DNA from: Candidatus Calescibacterium sp.
Lineage (GTDB): Bacteria; Calescibacteriota; Calescibacteriia; Calescibacteriales; Calescibacteriaceae
NCBI GenBank assembly: GCA_025060505.1
Contig: JANXBU010000006.1
Location: 301-64,300 of the forward strand
Length of the DNA stretch: 64,000 nt
Reading direction: 5' to 3'
Shown: in pieces, positions 45,559-53,548 of the stretch
Numbering within the stretch: the stretch's first letter is position 1
Layout: every line of letters begins with the position of its first letter
The notes under the pieces: generated by a model
Told to the model about the DNA's origin: nothing
Database searches by the model: none
The model's input: only the letters and a program-made list of their open reading frames with translations
Translations under genes and position numbers: made by a program

Positions 45559-46446
45559 CTATTCTTGCATAATTCTCTTCTTTATTTTCAAGTATATATA
45601 GTCTGTTGAACCATCTTTAATAAGTAAAAAGATTTTTATGAGTTTACATATAATGTATGCTATGCTTTCTGGAATTTTCAGTGTGTAAGAGGAATACCTG
45701 CTTATTACTTGTTTTCTTTCCCGCATCCATGTTTCAAGCATTTTTGAGGTTTTAGATGCTTTGTGTATTCTGAATGCACCGAGATACTTGTTTATAGGTT
45801 GGAACTTTGCTCCGTGTATCATAAGCTTTGATATGAGATCAAGATCGAAACAGAATTTCATGTTTTCATCTAACATACCGACTTCAAAAATTTTTTCTCT
45901 TCTGAAAAATGCAGATTGGTTATGTACTACTATATCATCATAAAGGTTAAAAAATAGTCCGAATTTGAATACTTTGAAAGCATCTTTTATTTCATCGTTC
46001 TCGTCTATAACCAGTATATTTGAATAGTATACATCATTTTCGGGTTTCTCTTTCATAAACTTTGAGAAAGTGAAAAAAGCTTTTGGTAAGAATATATCAT
46101 CAGAGTTTTGCCAAGCTACGAAGTCCCCCGTGGCTATTTTGAATCCCTTGTTGATAGCGTCTGCTTGTCCTTTATCCTTCTTACTTTCCCAGTAATATAT
46201 GTATTTTTCATATTTTTTTATGATTTCAATTGTGTTGTCTGTTGATCCTCCATCTATTACTATAATTTCTGTATTTGGATAATTTTGATTCAAAATAGAA
46301 AGCAAGTTCTTTTCTATGAATTCTCCCTGATTCAACGTCGGGACAATTACGCTGATTCTCGGTAGATTTTGATCTTTTCTCAAAACTTCTTCATTGAACA
46401 TTATTTTAGAGGTAAAGGTTCTTATATCTGTATTTGATATAAACAT
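45559..46446 (-). CDS. Family 2 glycosyltransferase
   Basis: 295 residues. A GT-A fold enzyme starting at ISVIVPTLNQGEFIEKNLLS near residue 30, followed by EIIVIDGGSTDNTIEI and KDKGQADAINKGFKIATGDF; WQNSDDIFLPKAF carries the metal-binding aspartates. FFRREKIFEVGMLDENMKF is the acceptor-side signature. It transfers a sugar from a nucleotide sugar to a surface polysaccharide or lipid intermediate. A C-terminal hydrophobic-basic stretch may associate with the membrane. It is divergent from the FkbM-like gene, with 30 bp between start codons, which suggests a shared surface-modification role. Confidence 0.88.
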   Translation of the reverse strand: MFISNTDIRTFTSKIMFNEEVLRKDQNLPRISVIVPTLNQGEFIEKNLLSILNQNYPNTEIIVIDGGSTDNTIEIIKKYEKYIYYWESKKDKGQADAINKGFKIATGDFVAWQNSDDIFLPKAFFTFSKFMKEKPENDVYYSNILVIDENDEIKDAFKVFKFGLFFNLYDDIVVHNQSAFFRREKIFEVGMLDENMKFCFDLDLISKLMIHGAKFQPINKYLGAFRIHKASKTSKMLETWMRERKQVISRYSSYTLKIPESIAYIICKLIKIFLLIKDGSTDYIYLKIKKRIMQE

Positions 46447-46476
46447 TCTAATAAATTAAATTTTACTTTTGAGAGG

Positions 46477-47258
46477 ATGTTTTGTCAGATACCTTGGTGG
46501 AAAAGGAAACTTATAGGTTTATCTTTCAAACTTTTTAATATATTAGAAGATAACTGGAATGCTGATTTTAATCATAACGGGGAAAGGTACTTTGTGCAGA
46601 ATCTTCTTAGAGCATATAAGAAAAAGAAAAAGGATAGTTTAGTTATTTTTGATGTAGGAGCATACGAGGGGCATTATTCAGGAATGATTCGTGAGCTATC
46701 TGAAAAATTAGGTTTGTATTGTGAATTTCATCTCTTTGAGCCACAAAGATTCTGTTATATGAAGCTTTGCGAGAGGTTTGCTAATAATAGACACTTCCAT
46801 TTGAATAATTTCGCTGTATCTGAACATTCTGGAGAGATATTTATATACTACGAACAAGATAAAAGAGTACCGGATCAGTTTATAGAAGAAATTCGGGCTC
46901 TCAAAGAGAGCTGGTCAGATCTGAGAGATTAGATAAATATATACAAGAGAATGATATTAGGATTATAGATTTTCTGAAAATAGATACGGAAGGAAATGAT
47001 TACAAGGTTCTTATATCGTTGGGGGAATATCTCAGAAATGACTTTGTATATTTTATACAATTTGAATATGGCGAAAGCTATATCCACTCTCATAATAATT
47101 TATTTGACTTCTATGATCTTCTTGAAAGCAGAGGTTTTGTATTGGGTAAAATAAGACCTTGCGGTGTTGAAATCAGGAAATGGCATCCGAAGTTTGAAAA
47201 CTATATGTACTCAAACTATGTAGCTATATCTCAGATAGCTTTGGAATTTTTATTCTGA
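46477..47258 (+). pseudogene. FkbM-family methyltransferase, frameshifted
   Basis: The first frame (46477-46932) has VIFDVGAYEGHYSGMIRELS, the SAM motif of FkbM-type methyltransferases, and FHLFEPQRFCY. The second frame (to 47258) has RLDKYIQENDIRIIDFLKID then FIQFEYGESY, the conserved C-terminal part. Frames match if the sequence passes from DK in the first frame to STGSVYRRNSGSQRELVRSE in the second. Doing so needs the loss of 2 bases at AGAG (46864-46867), so a 2-bp AG duplication probably broke it. FkbM proteins commonly methylate sugars or lipids on surface structures. The glycosyltransferase next door is intact. Confidence 0.75.
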
Positions 47259-47405
47259 TTTTCAGATCTAACCAGATTGAATTACCATTTTTGCTTTTGT
47301 TTTACGTTCAGTGTTTTTATTCAAATTCTGCTATTTAGTTTGAAGAGGAAATTTATTTATGCATACCGGTATTTTGTGTTAATGATCTTTCCGAGATTAT
47401 AACTT

Positions 47406-47411
47406 TATACT
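47406..47411 (+). promoter_or_regulatory. -10 box of the TdeIII-type restriction-modification operon
   Basis: TATACT lies 11 nt before the ATG at 47423. There is no Shine-Dalgarno. Confidence 0.4.
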
Positions 47412-47422
47412 ATTTTTATAGA

Positions 47423-47674
47423 ATGAAAGTGTCTAGGTTTTCCCAGTTGAAACTTTTTGAAAATAGAAAGTTCCTTACATTTAAGGAAGCAAGCGTTTGG
47501 GCTTCTCAGTACTTGGGCCGTAGAATTACGGTCTCAAACATATCTTACCTGGTACAGTATGGAAGAATAAGGAAGTATGGCGATGATGGAAATCCTCTTG
47601 TAGATATAGATGAATTGAAGAAGTATTATGATACATTTCTTTCGTCTAAGGAAAAAGATGGAAACAGGTATTAG
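47423..47674 (+). CDS. HTH-containing N-terminal part of the TdeIII-type methyltransferase, separated by a frameshift
   Basis: 83 residues: FLTFKEASVWASQYLGRRIT and VSNISYLVQYGRIRKYGD form a MerR/excisionase-like helix-turn-helix, followed by PLVDIDELKKYYD. I read it as the N-terminal domain of the following methyltransferase. The next frame is open from 47650 and encodes WKQVLGEDINWHLSF ahead of the first usable start. The two would join if the A5 run at 47652-47656 had one more A. It could equally now act as a small separate DNA-binding (control) protein. Confidence 0.6.
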   Translation: MKVSRFSQLKLFENRKFLTFKEASVWASQYLGRRITVSNISYLVQYGRIRKYGDDGNPLVDIDELKKYYDTFLSSKEKDGNRY

Positions 47675-49041
47675 GTGAGGATATAAATTGGCATTTGTCA
47701 TTTGATCAGTATAAGGAATCAGAAAGGACAAAACACGTTCACAGATTACATCCATATAAGGGTAAGTTTATTCCCCAGCTTGTTGAATATTTTCTTGATT
47801 CTCATACAGATGAGTTTAAGAAAGAAGTGTGTTTCCAGAAAGGAGATATAGTATTGGATCCATTCTGTGGAAGCGGAACTACACTCGTGCAAGCAAATGA
47901 ACTTGGAATGCACGCTGTTGGAATAGATATTTCTTATTTTAATGTCCTGATTTCGGAAGTAAAGGTTGGGAAGCATGATTTATTTTCCCTATCAAATATT
48001 ATTCGAAGTATGGATTGGAGGTTAAGCGAATTTCAGAGAAACAGGAAAAACGTTGATTTCGAAAATCATTTGAATGAGGAGCTCACAAAATTTAACAACA
48101 GATATTTTCCTTCCCCTGAATATAAAATAAGAGTTTCGAAAGGTCAGATTGATGAAGATAAATATGCAAAAGAGAAGGAACAGGAGTTCATTTGTATTTT
48201 CAACAGATTAGTTCGGGAATATCAGATCAAATTGCAAAGTCATCAGAAAGGAACATTCTTAGATAAATGGTTTTTGGAACCAGTGAGAGAAGAGTTGGTT
48301 TTCCTTTCTCGGGAGATAAAATCTATACATAACGAAGAGCTAAGGAAAGTTTTGATTCTTATATTAAGCAGAACAGCTCGTTCTTGTAGAGCAACTACTC
48401 ATGCAGACTTAGCTACCTTGAGGGAGCCTGTAACTACTACATATTATTGTAAGAAACACAGAAAAATATGTAAGCCCATCTTTTCGATTGCAAAATGGTG
48501 GGACTATTATACAAGAGATACATTAAACCGATTACGGGAGTTTGAATCTTTGAGAACAGATACTGCTCAGGTTTGTATTGTTGGAGATTCAAGAACAGTA
48601 GATATTTACCAAGAAGTTAGAAAGAAAAACCAAAACCTTGCAGAAGTGATATTGAAAAAGGGAATAAGAGGTATATTTTCAAGTCCTCCCTACATTGGGC
48701 TGATCGACTATCATGAACAACATGCTTATGCCTACGAGCTTTTTGGTTTTGAGCGTAGAGATGAGCTAGAAATAGGTTCCATGTCCAGAGGTCAGGGAGA
48801 GGAGGAAAGGAAAGCTTATATACAAGACATTGCACGGGTACTTATCAACTGTAAGAAATATCTTCAAAAAGGCTATGATGTTTTTCTGGTTGCGAATGAT
48901 AAGTTTAATCTGTATCCGAAAATTGCTGATTTAGCTGGAATGAAGATTGTAAATATATACAAAAGGCCTGTTCTCAACAGAGTCGAAAAAGACAGAGATA
49001 ATCCATATTTTGAGTCCATATTTCACTTGAAAGAGAAGTAG
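47650..49041 (+). CDS. Site-specific DNA methyltransferase of a TdeIII-type R-M system
   Basis: 448 residues from the TTG at 47695, but coding similarity appears to begin at 47650 (WKQVLGEDINWHLSF), where no ATG, GTG or TTG exists. DPFCGSGTTLVQANELG near residue 55 (from the TTG) is the SAM-binding motif and GIFSSPPYIGLIDYHEQ near residue 320 is the catalytic SPPY motif, of the kind seen in N4-cytosine or related methyltransferases. Both are intact, so the enzyme may still work from the TTG. It is followed after 3 nt by the TdeIII-like endonuclease, so GGNCC is a plausible target, by inference from that family. Confidence 0.75.
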   Translation, partial: GKRWKQVLGEDINWHLSFDQYKESERTKHVHRLHPYKGKFIPQLVEYFLDSHTDEFKKEVCFQKGDIVLDPFCGSGTTLVQANELGMHAVGIDISYFNVLISEVKVGKHDLFSLSNIIRSMDWRLSEFQRNRKNVDFENHLNEELTKFNNRYFPSPEYKIRVSKGQIDEDKYAKEKEQEFICIFNRLVREYQIKLQSHQKGTFLDKWFLEPVREELVFLSREIKSIHNEELRKVLILILSRTARSCRATTHADLATLREPVTTTYYCKKHRKICKPIFSIAKWWDYYTRDTLNRLREFESLRTDTAQVCIVGDSRTVDIYQEVRKKNQNLAEVILKKGIRGIFSSPPYIGLIDYHEQHAYAYELFGFERRDELEIGSMSRGQGEEERKAYIQDIARVLINCKKYLQKGYDVFLVANDKFNLYPKIADLAGMKIVNIYKRPVLNRVEKDRDNPYFESIFHLKEK

Positions 49042-49044
49042 TAT

Positions 49045-49850
49045 ATGTCTATTACGAATGAGCAAAAAGAAGAGATAAAAAGAATAATCAGAGATACAAT
49101 AAGGAAAAAGCTTTTGAATTATAAACCTGAAACAGATAGTATGCCATTTCATTATCGTTTGCTTGGAAGAGATAGAATGGCTTTGTTCTCTTTCATTCAC
49201 TCATTGAACACCGCATTTGGAACTTCGATCTTTGAACCAGTTGCTGAAATTGTAGCGAGCTCTAAATTCCAAAAAGTGATTAGACAGTTTGAGATTGGGG
49301 ATATTATTACCGAGAAAGCTCAGATAGAAATAATGCACATTATAAATGAACTTGCATCTGGCAGGAGTGATCCAGATAAAAAGAAAGAGATTGAAATAAT
49401 AAGGAAAGTTTGTAAACAAGGTAAAATAAACAAGTTGAAAACTGTGAAAGCTGATATTTTTGTTATGGATCAGTATAGTTCAGTTCATTTATTTGATATA
49501 AAGACTGCGAAACCAAATATAAGTAGTTTCAAAGATTTCAAAAAAACATTATTGGAGTGGGTAGCTATTTACTTATACAGATATCCAGATTCATATACAG
49601 ATATCCAGATTCAAATGTAAATTCATATATAGCTATACCTTATAACCCTTATGAACCAAAGCCCTATGAAAGGTGGACATTAAAAGGGATTCTGGATTTG
49701 GAGAATGAATTGAAAGTTGCGGAGGAGTTTTGGGATTTTCTTGGAGGTCAGGGAACTTATCAAGAGATACTTGATTGCTTTGAGATAGTCGGAATAGAAC
49801 TGAGGCCTGAAATAGATAAATATTTCTCTAAATTCAAGAATATCAGGTAG
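49045..49850 (+). pseudogene. TdeIII-family type II restriction endonuclease, broken by 20-bp duplication
   Basis: The first frame (49045-49620) matches the TdeIII family from its start (FHYRLLGRDRMALFSFIHS and TSIFEPVAEIVAS). It contains the nuclease core VKADIFVMDQ...LFDIKTAKP, with a D-x(n)-D-x-K arrangement. The reading then fails at an exact 20-bp tandem duplication (49574-49593, 49594-49613), which is 2 mod 3. Past it, the other frame continues with YIAIPYNPYEPKPYERWTL and IELRPEIDKYFSKF, the family's normal C-terminus. Removing one copy reads RYPDSNVNSYIAIPYNP without a break. The intact protein would be about 260 residues. TdeIII is known to cut GGNCC. Confidence 0.85.
49574..49613 (+). 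repeat. Exact 20-bp tandem duplication within the endonuclease gene
   Basis: Two perfect copies, each starting TATACAGATATCC and ending GATTCA (49574-49593 and 49594-49613). It is the direct cause of the frame loss in the endonuclease. Contraction to one copy would restore the frame. Confidence 0.9.
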
Positions 49851-49941
49851 ATTCAAATTTGGTGCTTTTCTACTCCGTTATTTTATCTTTAAAGCAAACA
49901 ATAATGTTCAAACAAGCTTTATTTACAAGTAATCAAGTTAC

Positions 49942-50940
49942 TTATTTATTGTCCCTTGCTTTCAGAACTTCTTCTATAACAGAAACGATCAACCAGGAGG
50001 GGATATGTTTCTTCAAAGATTCATACATATTGGATTTGAATGAATTTTCAAGTTTATCTGCGTCCTTTAACTCTACTTTTTTTATTCCTGATTTTAGTAA
50101 AACATCAAGAGATCTTTCGTTTAGTTGCTCTAATTCGTTTGTGACGTTTTTCATCTCCTTCTCAAACATTTCTCGTACGCGAGCTACCTGATCTGGATGA
50201 TATTTTTTCATTTTTTCTGATGAAGCAACTAATCCACCTGTGAAATAAAATATGGGAGGATAAACAATGTATTTGAAGTGTCTATACCAACCAAATGCAA
50301 TAAATGCATACTTTGGTCCCCAGACTATATCTAAGGAACTATAAAAATTTGGAACTTCAAGCACACTTATTTCAAAGGGTTTGACTCCAAACATCTTCAG
50401 AATGTTGTATGATTCAATCTGAATCAAGTCTGTTTTCCAGACCCAAAAGGTTCTGCCGGAAAAACTCTGGAGACTTTCAATGGGGTACTTTGAGAGAAAA
50501 TGTACAAAACCTATTCCAAATAGTCCAAGAAGTTCCCATCCCTCGTTTCTCATAGCATTTGATAGTATAGCTGTTAGTCGTGGCTGGATACGTTCCCATT
50601 CAGCTCTTGATTTTATAAGAAATGGTAAATCAATAGCTCTTGAATATGAGGAGATATATCCAAGACCGTTGCCAGTCAATACCCCACAATCGAGCCTACC
50701 GGCTTTCAATTCTCTTGCTACATCTATCTCATCTCCAAAGGAGTTTGCGTAATATACCTTAACTTCTACATCAATGATTTTTTTCACCTCTTTTATAACA
50801 CGGTTTATAACTTTTTCATATTCGCTCCCGGGTGGCGCAATTGTTCCGCATCTCCATATATCTTGTGAGTATGTAGGAGAAATCAGAAAAAACGATATGA
50901 CAATACATGGTATGGCTCTTACAAAAGAAAATCTCAACAT
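49942..50940 (-). CDS. TRAP-type (DctP-like) solute-binding protein
   Basis: 332 residues with a signal peptide (residues 1-25, ending near TYSQ), so periplasmic. WRCGTIAPPGSEYEKVINRV and VKVYYANSFGDEIDVARELKAGRLD match the start of DctP-type binding proteins, with the substrate-carboxylate Arg expected near LPFLIKSRAEWERIQ. The C-terminal helix LLKSGIKKVELKDADKLEN is also typical. It should bind an organic acid for a TRAP transporter. No DctQ or DctM membrane gene is in the window, so its partner is elsewhere or it acts alone. The ligand cannot be inferred. Confidence 0.8.
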   Translation of the reverse strand: MLRFSFVRAIPCIVISFFLISPTYSQDIWRCGTIAPPGSEYEKVINRVIKEVKKIIDVEVKVYYANSFGDEIDVARELKAGRLDCGVLTGNGLGYISSYSRAIDLPFLIKSRAEWERIQPRLTAILSNAMRNEGWELLGLFGIGFVHFLSKYPIESLQSFSGRTFWVWKTDLIQIESYNILKMFGVKPFEISVLEVPNFYSSLDIVWGPKYAFIAFGWYRHFKYIVYPPIFYFTGGLVASSEKMKKYHPDQVARVREMFEKEMKNVTNELEQLNERSLDVLLKSGIKKVELKDADKLENSFKSNMYESLKKHIPSWLIVSVIEEVLKARDNK

Positions 50941-50946
50941 AATTAA

Positions 50947-50952
50947 AATATA
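50947..50952 (-). promoter_or_regulatory. -10-like box of the TRAP binding-protein gene
   Basis: On the minus strand TATATT lies 6 nt before the ATG at 50940. Confidence 0.4.
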
Positions 50953-51232
50953 AATGTTTTATTTGAACTATTGTGAGAAAAGTATCATCCTATTACTAAA
51001 TTTAATGGCAGATTTCAGTGTTTTGGGGTGATGAAATTGATTATTTATCATCTATAAAAGATTTTTGGTCTTATCAAGACAGATTATTGAAGGAGTTAGA
51101 CCAAAATTTAATTGCATAAATACGAGATTTTTCCTTTTTGAAGACTTTTAATTCAAGAAATATCCAATGTTTGCGACAAAGCAAATTTGATCAAAGATAT
51201 TTCTTTTTATTCAAGAGAATAACTTTTATATT

Positions 51233-51985
51233 ATGCCTATTCTTGAAGTAAAGAACATAGAAACTGTGTACTATGACCGTCTTTATGTTCTCAAAGGTGT
51301 TTCGCTTGAAATAAATCAAGGAGAAATAAGAGTTGTGCTTGGGCCAAACGGTGCGGGGAAAACTACACTGGCAAAGTCTATCTCTGGACTTATAAAGGAT
51401 CAACCCAGAAAAGGTGATATAATATTTGAAGGAAGAAGTATAGCAAGAAAGGAGGCAGAAAAAATCTCAAGTATGGGACTAGTTCTTGTTCCAGAAGATA
51501 GAGGTGTTTTTCCTGAGCTTACAGTTGAGGAGAACTTAAAGCTTTCAGGTTGGACCAAAAAAGATACATGGGTATTTGATCTTTTCCCAAACCTTTATCA
51601 AAAACTTCAAGAGATCTCAAACCATCTTTCTGGGGGTGAGCAGCAGATGCTTGCCATTGCTCGGGCTATAATCAAGAAACCAAAGCTACTTATTTTAGAT
51701 GAACCTTCGCTTGGTCTTTCACCAAAACTTACAAATGAGCTTTTCAAAACTCTCAAGAGACTGAATGAAGAACTCAAAACTACAATGCTGATCGTGGAAC
51801 AGAATGCAAGAGTATCTGTTGAAATATGCCACTATGGATATGTTATGGAGAATGGGAAGATGGTCTTTGAAGGAAAAGCAGATGATCTGAAAGACAATGA
51901 ACTCATAAAAGAACTTTATCTTGGCGGAAGTGTAAAGAAAACTGAAAAAGGATGGAAACTTTACAAAACGAGGAGGAGATGGTGA
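51233..51985 (+). CDS. ABC transporter ATP-binding protein, LivF-like
   Basis: 250 residues. Walker A GPNGAGKTT near residue 38, signature LSGGEQQMLAIARA near 133, and Walker B LLILDEPSLGLSP near 157. The order and the phrase VPEDRGVFPELTVEENLKL match LivF, the second ATPase of branched-chain amino acid (HAAT) importers. LivG, LivH, LivM and the binding protein are absent. Substrate is therefore open. The last 15 residues are basic (KGWKLYKTRRRW). A TATATT touches the start codon directly, so the start may be elsewhere if it is the -10. Confidence 0.8.
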   Translation: MPILEVKNIETVYYDRLYVLKGVSLEINQGEIRVVLGPNGAGKTTLAKSISGLIKDQPRKGDIIFEGRSIARKEAEKISSMGLVLVPEDRGVFPELTVEENLKLSGWTKKDTWVFDLFPNLYQKLQEISNHLSGGEQQMLAIARAIIKKPKLLILDEPSLGLSPKLTNELFKTLKRLNEELKTTMLIVEQNARVSVEICHYGYVMENGKMVFEGKADDLKDNELIKELYLGGSVKKTEKGWKLYKTRRRW

Positions 51986-51995
51986 TTTTTGGGGC

Positions 51996-52045
51996 AAAGA
52001 AAAGTATTGAAAACTAACAAAAAGAAAAGTATTGAAAACTAACAA
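51996..52045 (+). repeat. 25-bp exact tandem duplication between the ABC ATPase gene and dapF
   Basis: Two perfect copies beginning AAAGAAAAGTATTG (51996-52020 and 52021-52045). It lies 10 nt after the ATPase stop and 33 nt before dapF. It does not touch a coding region. Confidence 0.9.
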
Positions 52046-52064
52046 TTTGAACAGTAATTCTGTA

Positions 52065-52070
52065 TATTAT
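52065..52070 (+). promoter_or_regulatory. -10 box of the dapF-grpE-mazG unit
   Basis: TATTAT ends 8 nt before the dapF ATG. A TTGAAC at 52047-52052 is close by, but the 12-nt spacer is too short for a standard promoter. Confidence 0.4.
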
Positions 52071-52078
52071 AAAATCTT

Positions 52079-52846
52079 ATGAAGATTTGGTTTTCAAAGT
52101 ATGAAGCTCTTGGAAATGATTTCCTGATAATAGACCTAAGAGTTCCGCAAGGTGGAGAGAACTTTTCACCTTCTGATTTTGCTAAAAAGTATTGTTCAAG
52201 AAACTTCGGAATAGGATCCGATGGTGTTCTTGTTCTTCTACCTTCCGCTACTGCTGACTTCAAAATGAGAGTCTTCAATGCAGACGGATCCGAGGCCGAG
52301 ATGAGCGGAAATGGAATAAGATGTCTGGCACAGTACATATTTGATATGGAGCTTAAAAAATCTGATACTGTTGTTATAGAAACTCTCGCTGGTAGAAAAA
52401 CAATTCAGAAAACAGAAAACGGTCTGAGGGTTGATATGGGGCAACCGAAAATAGTCTCTGAAATAGAATTCGATGGTCTCAGGGGAACAAGAGTTGATAC
52501 CGGAAACCCACACATTGTATTTTTTGGCAACTATTCTCGTCAGCAGTTTTTGGAAATTGGCTCAAAAGCTTCAAAATCTTTCAATGCAAATGTTGAGTTT
52601 GTCAAAGTGATTTCACCAGTAGATGTTGAATCTTTTGTCTGGGAAAGGGGAGTTGGGGAAACTCTCGCTTGTGGAACTGGAGCTACCGCAATAACGAAAG
52701 CAGGTGTTGAAAAAGGTATACTTGCAAAAGAACAGAGGATAAAAGTAAAATTTCCGGGTGGAGACCTTTATACCATATATGCAGATAATAATGTTTTTAT
52801 AGAGGGGAAAGCTAATTTTGTTTTCTCTGGATATGTGAATTTATAA
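52079..52846 (+). CDS. dapF: Diaminopimelate epimerase, with Ser in place of the first catalytic Cys
   Basis: 255 residues. FSKYEALGNDFLIID at the N-terminus, GIGSDGVLVL, and ERGVGETLACGTGATA (Cys198) identify DapF. The enzyme inverts L,L- to meso-diaminopimelate for lysine and peptidoglycan using two cysteines as general acid and base. The first, normally in NADGSEAEMCGNG, is here a serine (Ser76, codon AGC at 52304-52306), while the second is normal. Known Cys-to-Ser mutants of H. influenzae DapF lose epimerase function, but the related proline racemase/epimerase superfamily has natural Ser-Cys members with other activities. This protein may be slow, altered or compensated. It leads a three-gene unit. 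Confidence 0.9.
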   Translation: MKIWFSKYEALGNDFLIIDLRVPQGGENFSPSDFAKKYCSRNFGIGSDGVLVLLPSATADFKMRVFNADGSEAEMSGNGIRCLAQYIFDMELKKSDTVVIETLAGRKTIQKTENGLRVDMGQPKIVSEIEFDGLRGTRVDTGNPHIVFFGNYSRQQFLEIGSKASKSFNANVEFVKVISPVDVESFVWERGVGETLACGTGATAITKAGVEKGILAKEQRIKVKFPGGDLYTIYADNNVFIEGKANFVFSGYVNL

Positions 52847-52849
52847 GCT

Positions 52850-53548
52850 ATGGGTCAGCCAAAAAAAGAAAGAAAAGATAATTTTCAGGATAAGCACAAT
52901 TCAGATAATAAAGAAAGAGAGAAAGGAGACATTGATGAAATACAAAATCTTGAAAGCTTATCCGAGATCGATACTGAAAGAAGTGAAGCTTACGATGTTG
53001 AGGTTGAGATAAAGAAGGATTCCGAAAAAGAATCAGATGAGATACTTAATCCAGCTAAGCTTGTCGAAGAAAACATAAATCTGAAATCTGAAATAGAAAA
53101 GCTCAATGAGCAGGTTGAGGAGTACAAAAAGAAATGGATGTATACTTTCTCCGAATATGAGAATTACAGAAGAAGAGTCAGAAACGAAATAGAAACAGAA
53201 GTCAGAAACAAAGTATCAAAGGTAATAGAGAATTTCCTTGAAGCTATAGATAGTATCGACTCAGCAATGAACTACATACAAGACGAGAACACAAAGGCGG
53301 GTGTAAAGCTTATAAGAGATATCATAGAGAACGCTCTACTGAAAAGTGGAGCGAAGCGAATTGAGGTCAATCAAGGTGATATTCTTGATCCTTCTAAATG
53401 CGAGGTTGTTGACTTTATACCATCTGAAAAAGATGAAGACGACAGAAAAATATCAGCTGTTCTGAAAGCCGGTTTCGAGTTTGAAGGACGTGTTATAAGA
53501 CCTGCAAAAGTTGTTGTTTGGAAAAAACAGGAAAAGAATGAAAACTGA
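52850..53548 (+). CDS. grpE: Nucleotide exchange factor GrpE
   Basis: 232 residues. A long charged N-terminal tail (about 1-75, low complexity) is followed by a coiled coil (about 70-115) with NLKSEIEKLNEQVEEYKKK and YENYRRRVRNEIETE. The C-terminal beta domain ends with KISAVLKAGFEFEGRVIRPA, the family signature. It exchanges ADP for ATP on DnaK. It starts 3 nt after dapF, an unusual partnership, since grpE normally sits with dnaK or hrcA. The stop of grpE overlaps the likely mazG start. Confidence 0.9.
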   Translation: MGQPKKERKDNFQDKHNSDNKEREKGDIDEIQNLESLSEIDTERSEAYDVEVEIKKDSEKESDEILNPAKLVEENINLKSEIEKLNEQVEEYKKKWMYTFSEYENYRRRVRNEIETEVRNKVSKVIENFLEAIDSIDSAMNYIQDENTKAGVKLIRDIIENALLKSGAKRIEVNQGDILDPSKCEVVDFIPSEKDEDDRKISAVLKAGFEFEGRVIRPAKVVVWKKQEKNEN

